64,000 bases of DNA from Malus domestica (taxonomy: Eukaryota; Streptophyta; Magnoliopsida; Rosales; Rosaceae), in assembly GCF_042453785.1 (NCBI RefSeq), contig NC_091661.1, positions 26,093,501-26,157,500 of the forward strand, in the 5' to 3' direction. Within the stretch, counting starts at the first letter, position 1. Each line of letters opens with the position of its first letter. Positions 11,927 to 22,648 of this stretch are shown here, one piece after another. Both the position numbers and the translations under genes were made by a program. The notes beneath the pieces were generated by a model, which was not told the DNA's origin, did not search any database, and saw only the letters and a list, made by a program, of their open reading frames with translations.

Positions 11927-13290
11927 ATGGATCAGAACTATTATTATGCTGGGACTGGAGTGCCAAGCTGGTCACATCAATTCAACTCTGCTGCAGCTGC
12001 TGCTGCAGTAAGCAATGAGTCTTCTTCCAGCTTTCTGGTTCCATGGCCTCCTCCTCCTCCTCCTCCTCCTCCTCCTCCTCTTCCTCCTCCTCATGTATCG
12101 AGCTCTAATCAATTCCAGTTTTGTGGGTTGCCGCCTAGTTCGTGGTCTTCGACGGCGGCGGATGGTTTTGAAGAAGATAGAGCTGCATCTGCTTCGAGGA
12201 GCCACAGCCAGGCTGAGAAAAGGCGCAGAGATAGAATCAACGCACAGCTTGCTACTCTTAGGAAACTCATTCCCAAGTCCGACAAGGTAATATATTATGC
12301 CATTTTTCTCTCCGTCTAAGCGAGTTATGATTGACAGTCTAACAACATAATATAGAATATCTTGCATACGATGATAACACTTGGCCTAGTTCATTTCTCT
12401 TTCTTAGCGGTATGCCTAGGTGATCATGATCGAGTCTAACAACATAACATATCTCGTACGCTTATAACACTTTGCCTAGTTCATCTTTCTCTTTTTCTTA
12501 GCATTTTGCATCATTCATAATTTATAGTCTAACAACATAATATAATATGTTTCCTGCGCATAGATTATAGTACGTATCATTCATTCCCCCCTCTCTTTTT
12601 CTTAGAGCTAATTCATAATTTACAATCTAACAATATCAACATACAACATGTCACACTGCGCCCAATTAACACTTTGCTTCATGATGATTGGCAGTATTGA
12701 CAACATAACGTCCCTTGTGCAAACATCCTAATTGACAGTTTAATAACGTAATATGCATGATCTTGCCAAACGAGAACGTTCCTGATACGGGTTGAGCTTT
12801 GTTTGTGCAGATGGACAAGGCGGCTCTATTAGGAAGCGTGATCGATCATGTGAAGGATCTAAAGCGAAAAGCGATGGAAGTGAGCAAATCCTTCGTAGTT
12901 CCAACCGAAGTTGATGAAGTAACCATCGACTGTGATCCTGCTCATACTGTAAACTCCGCCACCAGTAGCACTAACAAAAGCCGGGGGAGTTTTCTCATAA
13001 GGGCATCCGTCTGCTGCGACGACCGGCCGGAACTCTTCTCGGAGCTCATTCAAGTCCTCAAAGGCCTAAAACTGACGGCTGTTCGTGCCGACATGGCGAG
13101 CGTGGGAGGAAGAATCAAAAGTGTTTTGGTGCTTTGTTCTAAGGACGGTGAAGAGGCTGTTTGCACGAGCACTCTCAAACAATCACTCAAGTTGGTTTTG
13201 AGTAAACTTGCCGCGTCGTCCATGGCGCCAAACTGTCGGATTCGAAGCAAGAGGCAGAGGTTTTTCTTGCCATTCCATTGCCCAAATTAA
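11927..13290 (+). CDS. bHLH transcription factor with C-terminal ACT-like domain (bHLH51/bHLH106-type)
   Basis: Two exons (11927-12286 and 12811-13290) encode 279 residues. The start MDQNYYYAGTG is the ATG at 11927; the open frame extends further upstream but that part lacks domain content. A short poly-Ala run and a poly-Pro run (about residues 41-51, from a CTC/TCC repeat) precede the bHLH domain at about 92-138. The basic region SHSQAEKRRRDRIN has H93, E97 and R101, the residues for E-box/G-box contact. The intron interrupts the domain between PKSDK and MDKAALLGSV. The C-terminal part (about 181-230, FLIRASVCCDDRPELFSELI onward) is an ACT-like dimerisation fold, as in the bHLH30/32/51/106/107 group. 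Assignment to bHLH51 within that group is a guess. Confidence 0.9.
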
Positions 13291-15543
13291 TAAGCAGATT
13301 TCGGACTTCTATTTGAATCAAGTGTTTTTACTTTTTAGTACTTAGCCCCTATTCTTTCTTTCATTTTATTTTTTGTTCTTCTTTTGGGAAAAGACTTAAA
13401 TGGCACAAGTATACTTCCACGTTTAGCGTTTCGTATCAATAATTCAATGATATCTGTAAAGAAATTCCGCATAACGTTACATTATAAACACAAGACTCCA
13501 CACTAATAGCGGAATTATGTTATATAAATTGCTTTCCTTTAGGAGACATGCTTCAATCAAGCATAAGGCAATTAGGCATAAGGATGTGGCTTCCTACCAC
13601 AAGATGTGGTGGAGTTCATTGATAGCTACCATATAGTATACCCTTTCCTCATCTTATCATGATTGTTCGATTGAACAATGTATGATGTTTTGCCTACTTC
13701 TGCTCAGTTGCATGTGCTTGCTGGCTATCAGGCATCTTGTCATTGTGATTACGAAGGAAATTGATGGCAAATAATTGCATTGTTAGTGCTTAAGAGAGTG
13801 TTTAGCATATGATAATCCCTATTTAATTATAGATAAAGGAGGCTATAGTTCTATTACACCTGGTGACAAAGCCCACCAATTATAAACTGGTTAGGGATGG
13901 TACAATTTGAGCCACAAGTTGGGGTTATTGGCCCATTAACTTTTGACTTTGGAGACTCGTATCATAGAAAGTGTTTGCTATTGACAAGACTTATTGGGAA
14001 ATCCAACTAATATTTTACATGACGAAAGAGATTCGAACTTCGAACTCTTATGTTTAGAAGATAAATATTACCAGATTAAGAGCTAGTTGGAAAAACTTCA
14101 ATACATCTATCTTGTGCATGTTGAAGAGAAAAGTTAGTACATGTACATATTTGGAACAAATTCCAATCTAATGTAACTAATGCTACTATTAGTGGATGAT
14201 TTGAACTTGGGACATTTTCAACGTTGAAAAGAGAAGTACTACAACTGTGAATTGAAAACACAAATTAAATTCCTACATCTCAAAACAAAACTTGAATATA
14301 ATCCTCAAAATAAAATAAAAACAAACAAAGAAACAATTACGATCTAGATTGGATTGCATGTGTACCTAACCAAAGATTGGTCTGACGTGAAATGGTGTTT
14401 CGAAAGATTTAATGTTCCACATAAAAAACTTGACAAAATTAAGTACGACATGTACTAAGTAGTTCTATTGCTATTTACATCGATAACCTCTATTCTTGCT
14501 AACATATATCGATAACCTCTATTCTTGCTAACATGTGCACGTAGTTAAGTTTGAAAATTTCAAATCAAGCCCCTTTTGGGAGGTCCTCATGGAGTCCTAA
14601 GCCAATTCCTACCACTCCATTAGAGGTTTAAACAAAGATTATATGGCTAATTAAACAAAAATTACCTGAGTAATTAAACAAAGATTATGTTTAGCTACTC
14701 CACTTTGTTCACAAACTTTGAACTCTGATGCTATACAGTGTAGTGGTTGAATGTGATTACGTCATATCAAGTGTTAGAAATTAACTTGGTCACCAAATTC
14801 TCCATTGCAAACTCCAAAAACACGACTGTAAAAAATATGTAATGTACTTTTTAACTGTTAAACAGTTCGCCGTTGCGGCCGGTGACGCTAATATCCCGCG
14901 CCCGGTTTCCCGCGCAATCTCCGTTGGGCAGTTCAGTTGCCTTGCAGTTTGCACTTCCGTTACGTTCCGTTAAGAAACGGATAGACGTTACACCTTACTT
15001 TTTTATCATCTCACTGACCCCCCACCCCCTTCTACTATTTTATATTCGTTAAAAAAATTGGGCTAATTATTCATTTTTCGTGGAAAAATTTGCACAATTG
15101 CACTTGCATTTCTCACTTTTATGAAATTAGCACCTAAATTAAAAAGTTACAACAATTAACTACTCAAACTTCAAATTGTGTTATATTTGACCAGGATTTA
15201 AAATATAGATACAGGTAGAAATATCGATATACAAATTTATGAAAATATTAATGGATATATCGATATCGATTGCCTTTGATGGAAATTATAAAAAAATGCA
15301 ACGGATGGGTATATCAACTCATTCAGATTTAGTCGAAATCAGAGATAATTTCTAAAAAAAATTAAAAGTTTGAAATCTGCAATGTGTTACGGCAAATTTC
15401 TATAGTGAATTGGTAAATATTATTGATATTCATTAATTTTACTATATCTCGCCGATATAAGGTGAAGTTTGCATTTCACACATCTTTTCATATCGATTCT
15501 TGATTTATCAAATATTTCGACGAAAATATTGACGATTTCATGG
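13291..15543. other. Intergenic, AT-rich, with small repeats
   Basis: No gene is recognisable. A 30-bp tandem duplication of TATCGATAACCTCTATTCTT lies at about 14480-14540. A short GC-rich island (CCGTTGCGGCC, CCCGCGCCCGG) lies at 14867-14925. The stretch 15180-15540 is rich in ATCGATAT/AAATATCGA motifs of a degenerate transposon-like repeat whose relatives occur at 48363 and 48775. The pattern at about 13995-14090 (GAGATTCGAACTTCGAACTC) resembles an inverted, decayed SINE. Confidence 0.45.
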
Positions 15544-15552
15544 ATATTTTAA

Positions 15553-16556
15553 GGGTAAATTACATAGTAGCCCCTCATGTTTAAGGTCTATTACAACCTC
15601 ATACAACATCTTTAAAACATTTCACTTTCATACCTCACGTATGATTTTATTTCAAAATAATACCTCCGTTACATTTTTCATTCATTGCTTCATTAAGCGC
15701 TGATGTGGTTGCCACATTTGTGCCATGTGGCTGCCCCACGTGGCAAAAATAATAATTTTTTTTTTTTTTTAAATCCTAACCCCACAACCCACCTCACCCA
15801 GAAACCCACATCCCTCCCTCCGCACCCACCCTCTTCACTCCTCTACACCCCCCTCGACTCTCCTCTACAGACCCCTCACTCCTTAAATCCATATCCATTC
15901 CTCCCACCTCACAAACCTAGCGATGATGGCGTAGATGGGATCTGGTTGTTTTTTTTTTTTTTTTTTTCCAGGTAGGGGGGTCAGGGGAAGAAGATGAAGA
16001 TGGGGGAGAAGAGAGGGGAAGAGGAGGGGGAAACGAACTGAAGGGTTTTTTTTTTGTTTTTTTGTTTTTTTTTTTTTTTTGTTTTTTGTTTTTTTTTTGG
16101 GTTTCAGGGGGGAAGAAGATGAAGATGGGGGAGAAGACAGGAGGAGGAGGAGGAAGAGGAGGGGTGGGGAAGACGAACTGAAGGGCTTTTTTTATTTTTT
16201 TATTTTTTTTATTTTTGGGTTGCAGGGGGAAGAAGATGAGGTTGCGGGGAGAAGAGAGGAGGAAGAAGGGGGATAAGGTTTTAGCTTTTGATTTTTTTAA
16301 AAAATCATTTTAGAAGATACAGGTTTTTTTTTTAAATTAAAAAATTATTATTTTTGCTATGTGGTACACATTTGGAAGCCACGTGGCACAAATGTGGCAG
16401 CCATGTCAGCACTTAACGGATCAATGGATGGAAAATGTAACGGTTGTATTATTTTGAAATAAAATAGTACGTGAGGTATGAAAGCGAAATGTTTTAAAGA
16501 TGTTGTATGGGGTTGTAATAGACTTTAAACCTGAGAGGTTACTATGTAATTTACCC
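15553..16556. mobile_element. Mutator-type non-autonomous transposon with long TIRs (9-bp TSD)
   Basis: The 1004-bp element begins GGGTAAATTACATAGTA and ends ATGTAATTTACCC, with inverted repeats extending about 200 bp from each end. It is flanked by the exact 9-bp duplication ATATTTTAA (15544-15552 and 16557-16565), the Mutator hallmark. Each arm carries a CACGTGGC box (15737-15744 and 16380-16387). The interior holds a C-rich segment and three tandem GA-rich units of about 110-125 bp (GGGGGAAGAAGATGA onward). Open frames through these are low-complexity and not credible genes. No transposase is present. Confidence 0.88.
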
Positions 16557-16565
16557 ATATTTTAA

Positions 16566-17327
16566 ACACAACATTTAACACATATGTCCACTTCCATCTA
16601 CCTTTGGATCAAGTAATGGCAAGTGATAAGAACAAAATCATAGGGCCCACCAAACTTGACGAAGCTACTTTTTAAAAGCAGAAATAAGTTGTGTTAATTC
16701 CATATAAGTGTATGCTATGTGGACAACTAATTCCATGTACCTAATCACGATAACTGACAAGAACGCCTTTGAAAAATGACCCTCGTGGAGTTTGAGTGCC
16801 AATTTACAATACAACGTGAAGTTTGGGAATTAATTGAAACTAAAATTAATACACGTGGTAATTGTATAAAACTAAAAAGCATTATGCCGTTCGTGCAATT
16901 TTCTCCTTTAATTAGAGTGCAAATTATTAATTAACAACCCAAGCATTGGAAGCAACTTAGAAAAACAACAACAAGGAAAAAAAAAAACCGACTTCTTCTT
17001 AAACCCCCCCCCCCCCTTCTCCCTCTCTCCAAAATCTCACCTCGATTTTCTAGAGAGGTTTCCAAAACAAAAAAAAAAAAAAATCAAATTAAAACGAAAC
17101 AAACAGAAAGAAAGAAACGCGTTTGGAGTTCATTTCCGTTATGCGAAATCAGAACGGTTTTACGGTTCATGCATGTCACCACCAACCCCCCATCCCCTCC
17201 ATCAAACGGTTAAAACCCCACTCATCAAAACTCTCCTCTCTCTCTCTCTCTCTCCCTCTCTCTCCAATTCCATTCCAAATTTTCATTCTCTCTCTTGTTT
17301 TCTGATTCTCTATGTTCTTATGATTGC
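16566..17327. other. Upstream region and 5' UTR of the MYB gene
   Basis: The AT-rich promoter region ends in a pyrimidine-rich leader with a C run at about 17006-17016 and a CT microsatellite at about 17230-17262, common in plant 5' UTRs. No separate gene is seen. Confidence 0.5.
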
Positions 17328-18083
17328 ATGGCGATGAAGGGAGCGGTGAGCGGTGAGGATCGCGTGAAGGGGTCGTGGAGCCCGCAGGAGGACGCCACCC
17401 TGATCAAACTGGTGGCCCAGCACGGCCCCCGCAACTGGTCCCTCATCAGCACTGGCATTCCCGGCCGCTCCGGCAAGTCCTGCCGCCTCCGTTGGTGCAA
17501 TCAGCTCAGCCCCACCGTCCAGCACAAGCCCTTTTCGCCTCAGGACGACTCCGTTATTATCCAGGCTCATGCCCTCCACGGTAATAAGTGGGCCACCATC
17601 GCCCGCCTCCTCCCCGGCCGCACCGACAATGCCATCAAAAATCACTGGAACTCCACTCTGCGGCGGGGACGCCAACGCGCCGAGTTTTCTTCCACGTCGT
17701 CGGGTTCCGACTTGGCCGCCGCGGTCGGGGACGAGCCGGACATGAAGCGGCAGTGCCTGCGGGCGTCGCCGGAACATGAGAGTCTGAAAGCAAACGCGGG
17801 AGGGGAGGGAGTGATAGTTGAGACGTCGCTGACGCTGTCGCCGCCCGGTGAGAAGGCGGAAAACGAGGTCGTATTGAAAAGTGAGGAGGAAGAAGACGGT
17901 CACGAAGCGGTGGATAATAACGATGATGTGGAGAACTGTAGGGTGGAGACGGAGGAGACGAGTTTGCTGAAGATCATGCATCGGATGATAGCGCGGGAGG
18001 TCAGGAATTACATCGACAGCTTACGGGAGAATGGTGGGCCCACTTTTGGGCTGCAGTCTGCAGCACAACAAAACGACCCGTGA
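17328..18083 (+). CDS. R2R3-MYB transcription factor, subgroup 22 (MYB44/70/73/77 type)
   Basis: This intronless gene encodes 251 residues. R2 covers about 13-63 (W17, W37, W56) and R3 about 66-115 (F69, W88, W107). R2 contains [10 protein letters not shown] and [18 protein letters not shown]3 contains [20 protein letters not shown]. Subgroup-22 motifs are present: LTLSPPG (about 168-174) and the C-terminal [18 protein letters not shown] (about 213-230). These proteins act in the nucleus, often as modulators of ABA, auxin and stress responses. The N-terminus [12 protein letters not shown] is slightly longer than usual before the first repeat; the ATG two codons later is an alternative start. 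The coding region is GC-rich, which produces a long antisense shadow frame. Confidence 0.93.
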   Translation: MAMKGAVSGEDRVKGSWSPQEDATLIKLVAQHGPRNWSLISTGIPGRSGKSCRLRWCNQLSPTVQHKPFSPQDDSVIIQAHALHGNKWATIARLLPGRTDNAIKNHWNSTLRRGRQRAEFSSTSSGSDLAAAVGDEPDMKRQCLRASPEHESLKANAGGEGVIVETSLTLSPPGEKAENEVVLKSEEEEDGHEAVDNNDDVENCRVETEETSLLKIMHRMIAREVRNYIDSLRENGGPTFGLQSAAQQNDP

Positions 18084-18529
18084 CGTGGATCATGTGAAGT
18101 TTTCATTTTCCAATATTTTATCCTTTTTCTTTTTCTTTTGGGTTTCTTGTGTTGGGTTGTGAAATTTCAGTTTCAAAATCTTGGTCAACCTGCAAACCTC
18201 AGCAGACGTTGATCATGATTTAGTTCTTAATCTTTAGTTTGAAATGTAATGCTTTTACTTGCTGTCATGACTCATGAGAAATTACAAGAGATTAATATGG
18301 GGTTAATTAATTACAACTACACCCCCTAAGGCCCTCAGGTTTTCAACATATCCTAAACACTGACGTTTTAAAATTATTTCACAGACCCTCTTCCGGCAGG
18401 GTTCCATTAGTTTTATGCTGACATCAGCATAAAATAATTTTAAAATGACAAAATTAACCTTGTATACTCTAGTTAGGAACTTGTAGCCATGCACCCCAAT
18501 CACCCATCTTCTAAATTGAATAGACTATG

Positions 18530-18841
18530 TCTTCTTTCACCTCTGGAGTCAATCACCCAATATGGGTGATTGAATTTGAATGGTGAGTGAGCTTCAAGTA
18601 TTACAGCAAATTATAACTACATCTTCACACTACATATTGGGTTCCAAATTGTCATCCTCATCGTTAGTAAATGAGAACACCTCGTTTTCTCTTACACCAA
18701 CATCTCCAGGTACTCGACCCTCGTCACCATTACTATCACCATCTTTACCCTCGTTCTCATCCTCATTAGCCTCAATATTTTCAACATACGGATCATATCC
18801 TCATGAAAATTATAAAAATGAACATTAGGGTTTTTATACAG
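18530..18841 (-). repeat. Copy A of a duplicated transposon-gene tail
   Basis: This is nearly identical to 20298-20600 (copy B), starting at GTCTTCTTTCACCTCTGGAG in both. On the minus strand both copies encode an acidic tail (NIEANEDENEG, then FSFTNDEDD) ending in a stop, so they look like the 3' end of a repeat-encoded gene. In copy A the minus-strand frame continues upstream to about 19010 with NLSRFFDLGLTINEFLYFFE, which resembles hypothetical transposon-associated proteins in plants. That likeness is from memory and weak. Confidence 0.6.
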
Positions 18842-20289
18842 ATCATCTCCCACACCTTCCTTGTGGCCGATCTCAAAGAAGTACAAGAACTCATTTATGG
18901 TCAAGCCAAGATCAAAGAACCTGCTCAAGTTCGAGAACCCCATCATCGCACAAACTGCATTTAGGGAACATTGAGCAGACATGCATTTCATAGAGCCGAT
19001 CACCTCCTGGAAAAGATATGGCATGGGGGGAGGCCCACGCCTCCTTCCCCTTTTTCTTCCGTGCCCCAAGGCAGGCCCAAGCCTCTCGGCTCAGGTCGCG
19101 CACGCAAGAAAGCCAGCCTACGCCGGTCTCTTTCCCTCTCTTCTCGCATGCACGGGCCCTTGCCCAACAACCTTGAAGACCTGGCTCAAGCCGGTCTCCC
19201 TGCGCCCCAGCGCGCCGATCCCCTTAGCCCGAGCCGAGCCGTCTACCTGGCCCACGCCAACCAACCCCTGCCACAAGCCTCTCACCACCTCGGCCCCGAC
19301 CGAGCCAATTTCTCAAGTCCCAAGACTCCCAAAAATTCAGAAGAAGAAAAATTTCAAATTTTTCTTACCTTAGTGCGGCTTGGAGAAGAAGAAGAACAAC
19401 AACAAGAAACGACTCTTCGCAAGGGTAAGAAAAGAAGAACGCTAGGGGAGCGGGAAGAAAAAAATATCCTCTAGCTTCTCTTTCTTGGTTGAATAATGAT
19501 TGTTCTCCAAATTTATTTAATCCCCTACTTAAGGCATAATTAAGTAGGTAGTGGGGGCAATTATTTTCCTTTTTCTAGAAGAAGTCTATCTCCAAATCAA
19601 GAAAGAAGATCAAGTTCAAATTGGGTAACAACTCTACAAACCCAAGCAACTTGAGATTACTACACCTACTAGCCTTTCCATGTGTGTAGCACAGTAGGTG
19701 TGGGGGCATTTGTGGAGCCTAAAATAATTCCAAAAATTCTAGAGGCAACACGTGGACTTTTATTCAAGAAAGACAAAATTGCCCTCAATAAATGGGTCAA
19801 ATTCTTCCTTGAAAGACTCAGCAGCTGAACACAGTTGCCCACAACTCACTTACCCATAGCAAGGAATTAAAGATAAGAATTAATTACCCAAATCTTATCT
19901 CTAATACATTCCTAATTGAAAATTGACTCCAATCAAGTAAGTAATCTTAATTTAAATCAATTAAGGATTATTACCTTATTATCTCAAGATATTATCTTCT
20001 ATTGAATATCCTGGGAATATTTAGAGAATATTTCTCCATTAAACCCTATATGGCCCGCCCTAACCCTATAAATACCTCATATTCTACCAATTTGAGGGAG
20101 CTTTTGCAACCCTAAAAAGCCTTCAACACTTTACTCTCTCAGAGAAACTAACTTAGGCATCGAAGATCTGTTGACCTAACTCCCCCACCTCGTGGGAGCG
20201 TGAGGCTTAGGTCTTTGATCAAAGGTGTTGATTGTTTTGCAGGTGCATTTTCGTCAAGATTGAAGACGGCGGAAATTTGCATCCACACA
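18842..20289 (+). mobile_element. LTR retrotransposon remnant: internal 3' part plus one LTR (19711-20289)
   Basis: The LTR runs from TGTGGAGCC to CATCCACACA (579 bp) and has a TATA-like CCTATAAATACC near 20066. A purine-rich tract GGTGTGGGGGCATT lies directly before it, as expected for a polypurine tract. The upstream part (about 19020-19710) is C-rich and has open frames without recognisable retroelement domains. No 5' LTR is present, so the element is truncated or the product of recombination. It separates repeat copies A and B. Confidence 0.65.
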
Positions 20290-20297
20290 CTGTCTTC

Positions 20298-20600
20298 TTT
20301 CACCTCTGGAGTCAATCACCCAATATGGGTGATTGAATTTGAATGGTGAGCGAGCTTTAAGCATTACAACAAATTATAACTACATTTTCACACTACATAT
20401 TGGGTTCCAAATCGTCGTCCTCATCGTTGGTAAATGAGAACACCTCATTTTCTCTTACACCAACATCTCCAGGTACTCAACCCCCGTCACCGCTACTATC
20501 ACCATCTTCATCCTCGTTCTCATTCTCATTAGCCTCAATATTTTAAACATACGGATCATATCCTCATGAAAATTATAAAAATAAACATTAGGGATTTTAT
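20298..20600 (-). repeat. Copy B of the duplicated transposon-gene tail
   Basis: This is a second copy of 18530-18841, with scattered substitutions. Just downstream, GTGAAATGATTTTAAAACATCAG (20616 onward) is an inverted match to CTGACGTTTTAAAATTATTTCAC near 18360. The whole block may therefore be bounded by terminal inverted repeats of an older DNA transposon. Confidence 0.6.
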
Positions 20601-20871
20601 ATGTTAGGAATGGAGGAAGGTTAGTGAAATGATTTTAAAACATCAGAGGTGGTTGTGATATGACGCACCCGAACGGCAGAAAATGTGAGCTCCAACATTT
20701 TCTTCGTTCATGGGGAACCTGATATTACATCCATTTGGCCAGTGCCCCAAGTTCAAACTCACATCCGACTAATTCAGATGAATTTAGTGTAGATTATATT
20801 ATTGCTTGTAAAACGAACTTATTCGCTACATTTGGGAAATGTGACGTAAACTGATACAACAAAAACAAGCA

Positions 20872-20907
20872 TCTGCATACATACATACATACATACACAC
20901 ACACACA
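20872..20907. repeat. CATA/CA compound microsatellite
   Basis: A CATA tetranucleotide run passes into CA repeats. Confidence 0.9.
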
Positions 20908-21337
20908 GATTAACAGCTACATACATCGGTTCCAAGATGTTTTGGATAAATGCTTAAACCAAGGTTGATCTACATATAGGAGACATCGGACGAGAGCAAT
21001 GAACCTAACAGAAATGTTAAAACAAGATATGTTTCAACGTGCGTGTTGGCTAACCACATTTCATGCACAAAACCACACCACACTTGACACACCGTCACAC
21101 TCTCGAAACGGAACAACACCGTATTTTGGTTCCGCAAACAGAATTCCTGCTTATGAGCAACATCGACATTAATCAACACATCCAGAATCTAATAACCCCA
21201 CACAAAATGAACATCCAACGCGATCACACACGTTGGGGATTACAAATTTTCGCCATTGAGCGAGCCTAACCAGCAATACTGACCAAATTAAGATCAAGCA
21301 TTACCCAGAACAATGGAGCCAACCGGCTAGTCATAAC

Positions 21338-21418
21338 GAAAACTAATGAAAAGAGCTCGAATAGTGTAAAAATGTGATTTTTATTAAAGTAAACAGTAGC
21401 GGAAGTCTTTCGTTAACT
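21338..21418 (-). repeat. Truncated copy of the GGGAACTTTAACG MITE family
   Basis: It begins GAAAACTAATGAAAAGAGCT, skips about 70 bases of the family sequence, and resumes at TAGTGTAAAAATGTG through TCGTTAAC. No target duplication is evident. Confidence 0.7.
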
Positions 21419-21743
21419 GATTAAGGTTCTCAGCTCAATACGCATAGCTAAGTATAATCGGACTAACCTCGCAATATTCCAAATCACCAACGAAAATATA
21501 AGATTCAGAACATCCGCCATTGCCGTCAAAATTGAAAATTGGAAAATCAGATATATTAAGACTCATAATAAGGTTCATAATCTGACTGAATTTTAAGCAA
21601 AACTTGTTCAAAGCGGTAACTCGAAGAGTACAAAACGACTACAAACTGACTAATCGGTAGTGATTTTACTTGATTAGAAAACAAAACACGGAGACGGAAG
21701 CGAAACGACGTCGATTGATGATCGGTGACAGCGAACGAGCAAA

Positions 21744-21927
21744 CTACTTGGATCTCTGTCTCATCTTTCGGCGCTTCCTCTTCAACCTCCTCATGCGCTT
21801 CTTCTTCCACTGCAATCACCGCCGTAAAAAATACACAGAGAAAACGAATCAATCAACGGACGCAAAGCGAGGATAAACAGAAAGCGTAGGCGATCGAGAG
21901 AGACTGAGATTTTACCTTGGCTCTCAT
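21744..21927 (-). CDS. RPL41: 60S ribosomal protein eL41 (RPL41), 25 residues, two exons
   Basis: eL41 is a tiny, extremely basic component of the large ribosomal subunit. Exon 1 is 21916-21927 (M-R-A-K), followed by a GT-AG intron of 106 bases. Exon 2 is 21744-21809 and begins WKKKRMRRLKRKRRK, ending MRQRSK and a TAG stop. The 25-residue product matches the near-invariant eukaryotic family. Both exons are too short for an ORF search, and reading through the intron gives only misleading frames. The upstream minus-strand sequence has a TATA box, two telo-boxes and site II motifs, the usual equipment of plant ribosomal protein genes, so the gene is probably active. Confidence 0.96.
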
Positions 21928-21954
21928 GGCGGCGGCAAAACGATGTTGGCACCC

Positions 21955-22153
21955 AAACCCTAGTCTTGAAAGCTGCGGAGGACGGAAGGGGATGTAGTGG
22001 CGTGAGAGGGTTTGGATTACAGAGTTCTGCGAGTATTTATAGTGGAGGGAGAAAACCCTAATGTGTTGTCGGCTTTCATATTTGGGTTGGGCCGGTTCAT
22101 AAAATCATCATTGGGTCGGTTGGTTCAAAATGTTTTAAAAATCAAGAGGCCCA
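21955..22153 (-). promoter_or_regulatory. eL41 promoter: TATA box, telo-boxes and site II motifs
   Basis: In minus-strand sense, CTATAAATA lies at 22034-22042, about 107 bp upstream of the ATG. AAACCCTA telo-box sequences (plus-strand reading) lie at 22053-22061 and 21955-21962. TGGGCC site II type motifs lie at 22088-22093 and, inverted, at 22148-22153. Telo-box plus site II is the known cis signature of plant ribosomal protein genes. Confidence 0.75.
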
Positions 22154-22275
22154 ATATTTATATTTGGGTGAATGAGCAAGATTAGTTGGCCTCACATAGA
22201 AGGAAGGTGAAGAGGTATCATTTTTGGATGACGTGTGCTTACGTGTGTCTTTTATGTAAGACGAGTGCATAATTT

Positions 22276-22643
22276 GGGTATCCAAAAAGCAAGAGCGTCT
22301 GTAGACGAAACTTTGTTGTACAAAAAAACCCTTCTTATAAAACTGTCCGTACAAATTATGGAACTCAAATCATCTCCGGATCTAATAAATCTGAGCCTAA
22401 GGATCAAATGATTCGGACTGTAAAATTTGATCCAACGGTTATAATTATTATAACTTTTAAAGGGGTCCTCTGTTTGTAATCGTTTGATCAAATTTCAACA
22501 ACACGGATCATTTAATCCTTAGACTCAGATTTTTTAGATCTGGAGAGGATTTGAGTTCCATAATTTGTACGGACAGTTTTATAAGAAGGGTTTTTTTGTA
22601 CAACAAAGTTTCGTCTACAGACGCTCTTGCTTTTTGGATACCC
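22276..22643. mobile_element. Foldback (long inverted repeat) element, 368 bp
   Basis: It begins GGGTATCCAAAAAGCAAGAG and ends with the exact inverse. By eye the outermost 100 or so bases of each arm are identical, and pairing continues with mismatches to near the centre. It is flanked by AATTT on both sides (22271-22275 and 22644-22648). It contains no gene. It lies about 350 bp upstream of the eL41 start codon, just beyond that promoter. Confidence 0.85.
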
Positions 22644-22648
22644 AATTT

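Larger units (their letters stand above)
20601..21743. other. Intergenic and eL41 3' region
   Basis: It holds a CATA/CA microsatellite (about 20872-20907) and a truncated MITE (21338-21418). The last 200 bases are probably the 3' UTR of the minus-strand eL41 gene. No other gene is recognised. Confidence 0.5.

Noticed and set aside
11972-12367. Minus-strand Arg-rich frame
   Set aside because: It arises from the poly-Pro/CTC tract of the bHLH gene read in reverse.
15703-16276. Open frames in the Mutator element
   Set aside because: They are made of poly-T, C-rich and tandem GA-rich repeats; no transposase or captured gene could be recognised.
17310-17981. 223-residue minus-strand frame
   Set aside because: It is antisense to the GC-rich MYB coding region; its composition (Arg/Gly/Ala-rich) is a shadow of that gene and has no domain.
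18971-19474. 167-residue frame with Pro/Arg-rich sequence
   Set aside because: It lies in C-rich LTR-element DNA, with no retroelement or host domain and low-complexity composition.
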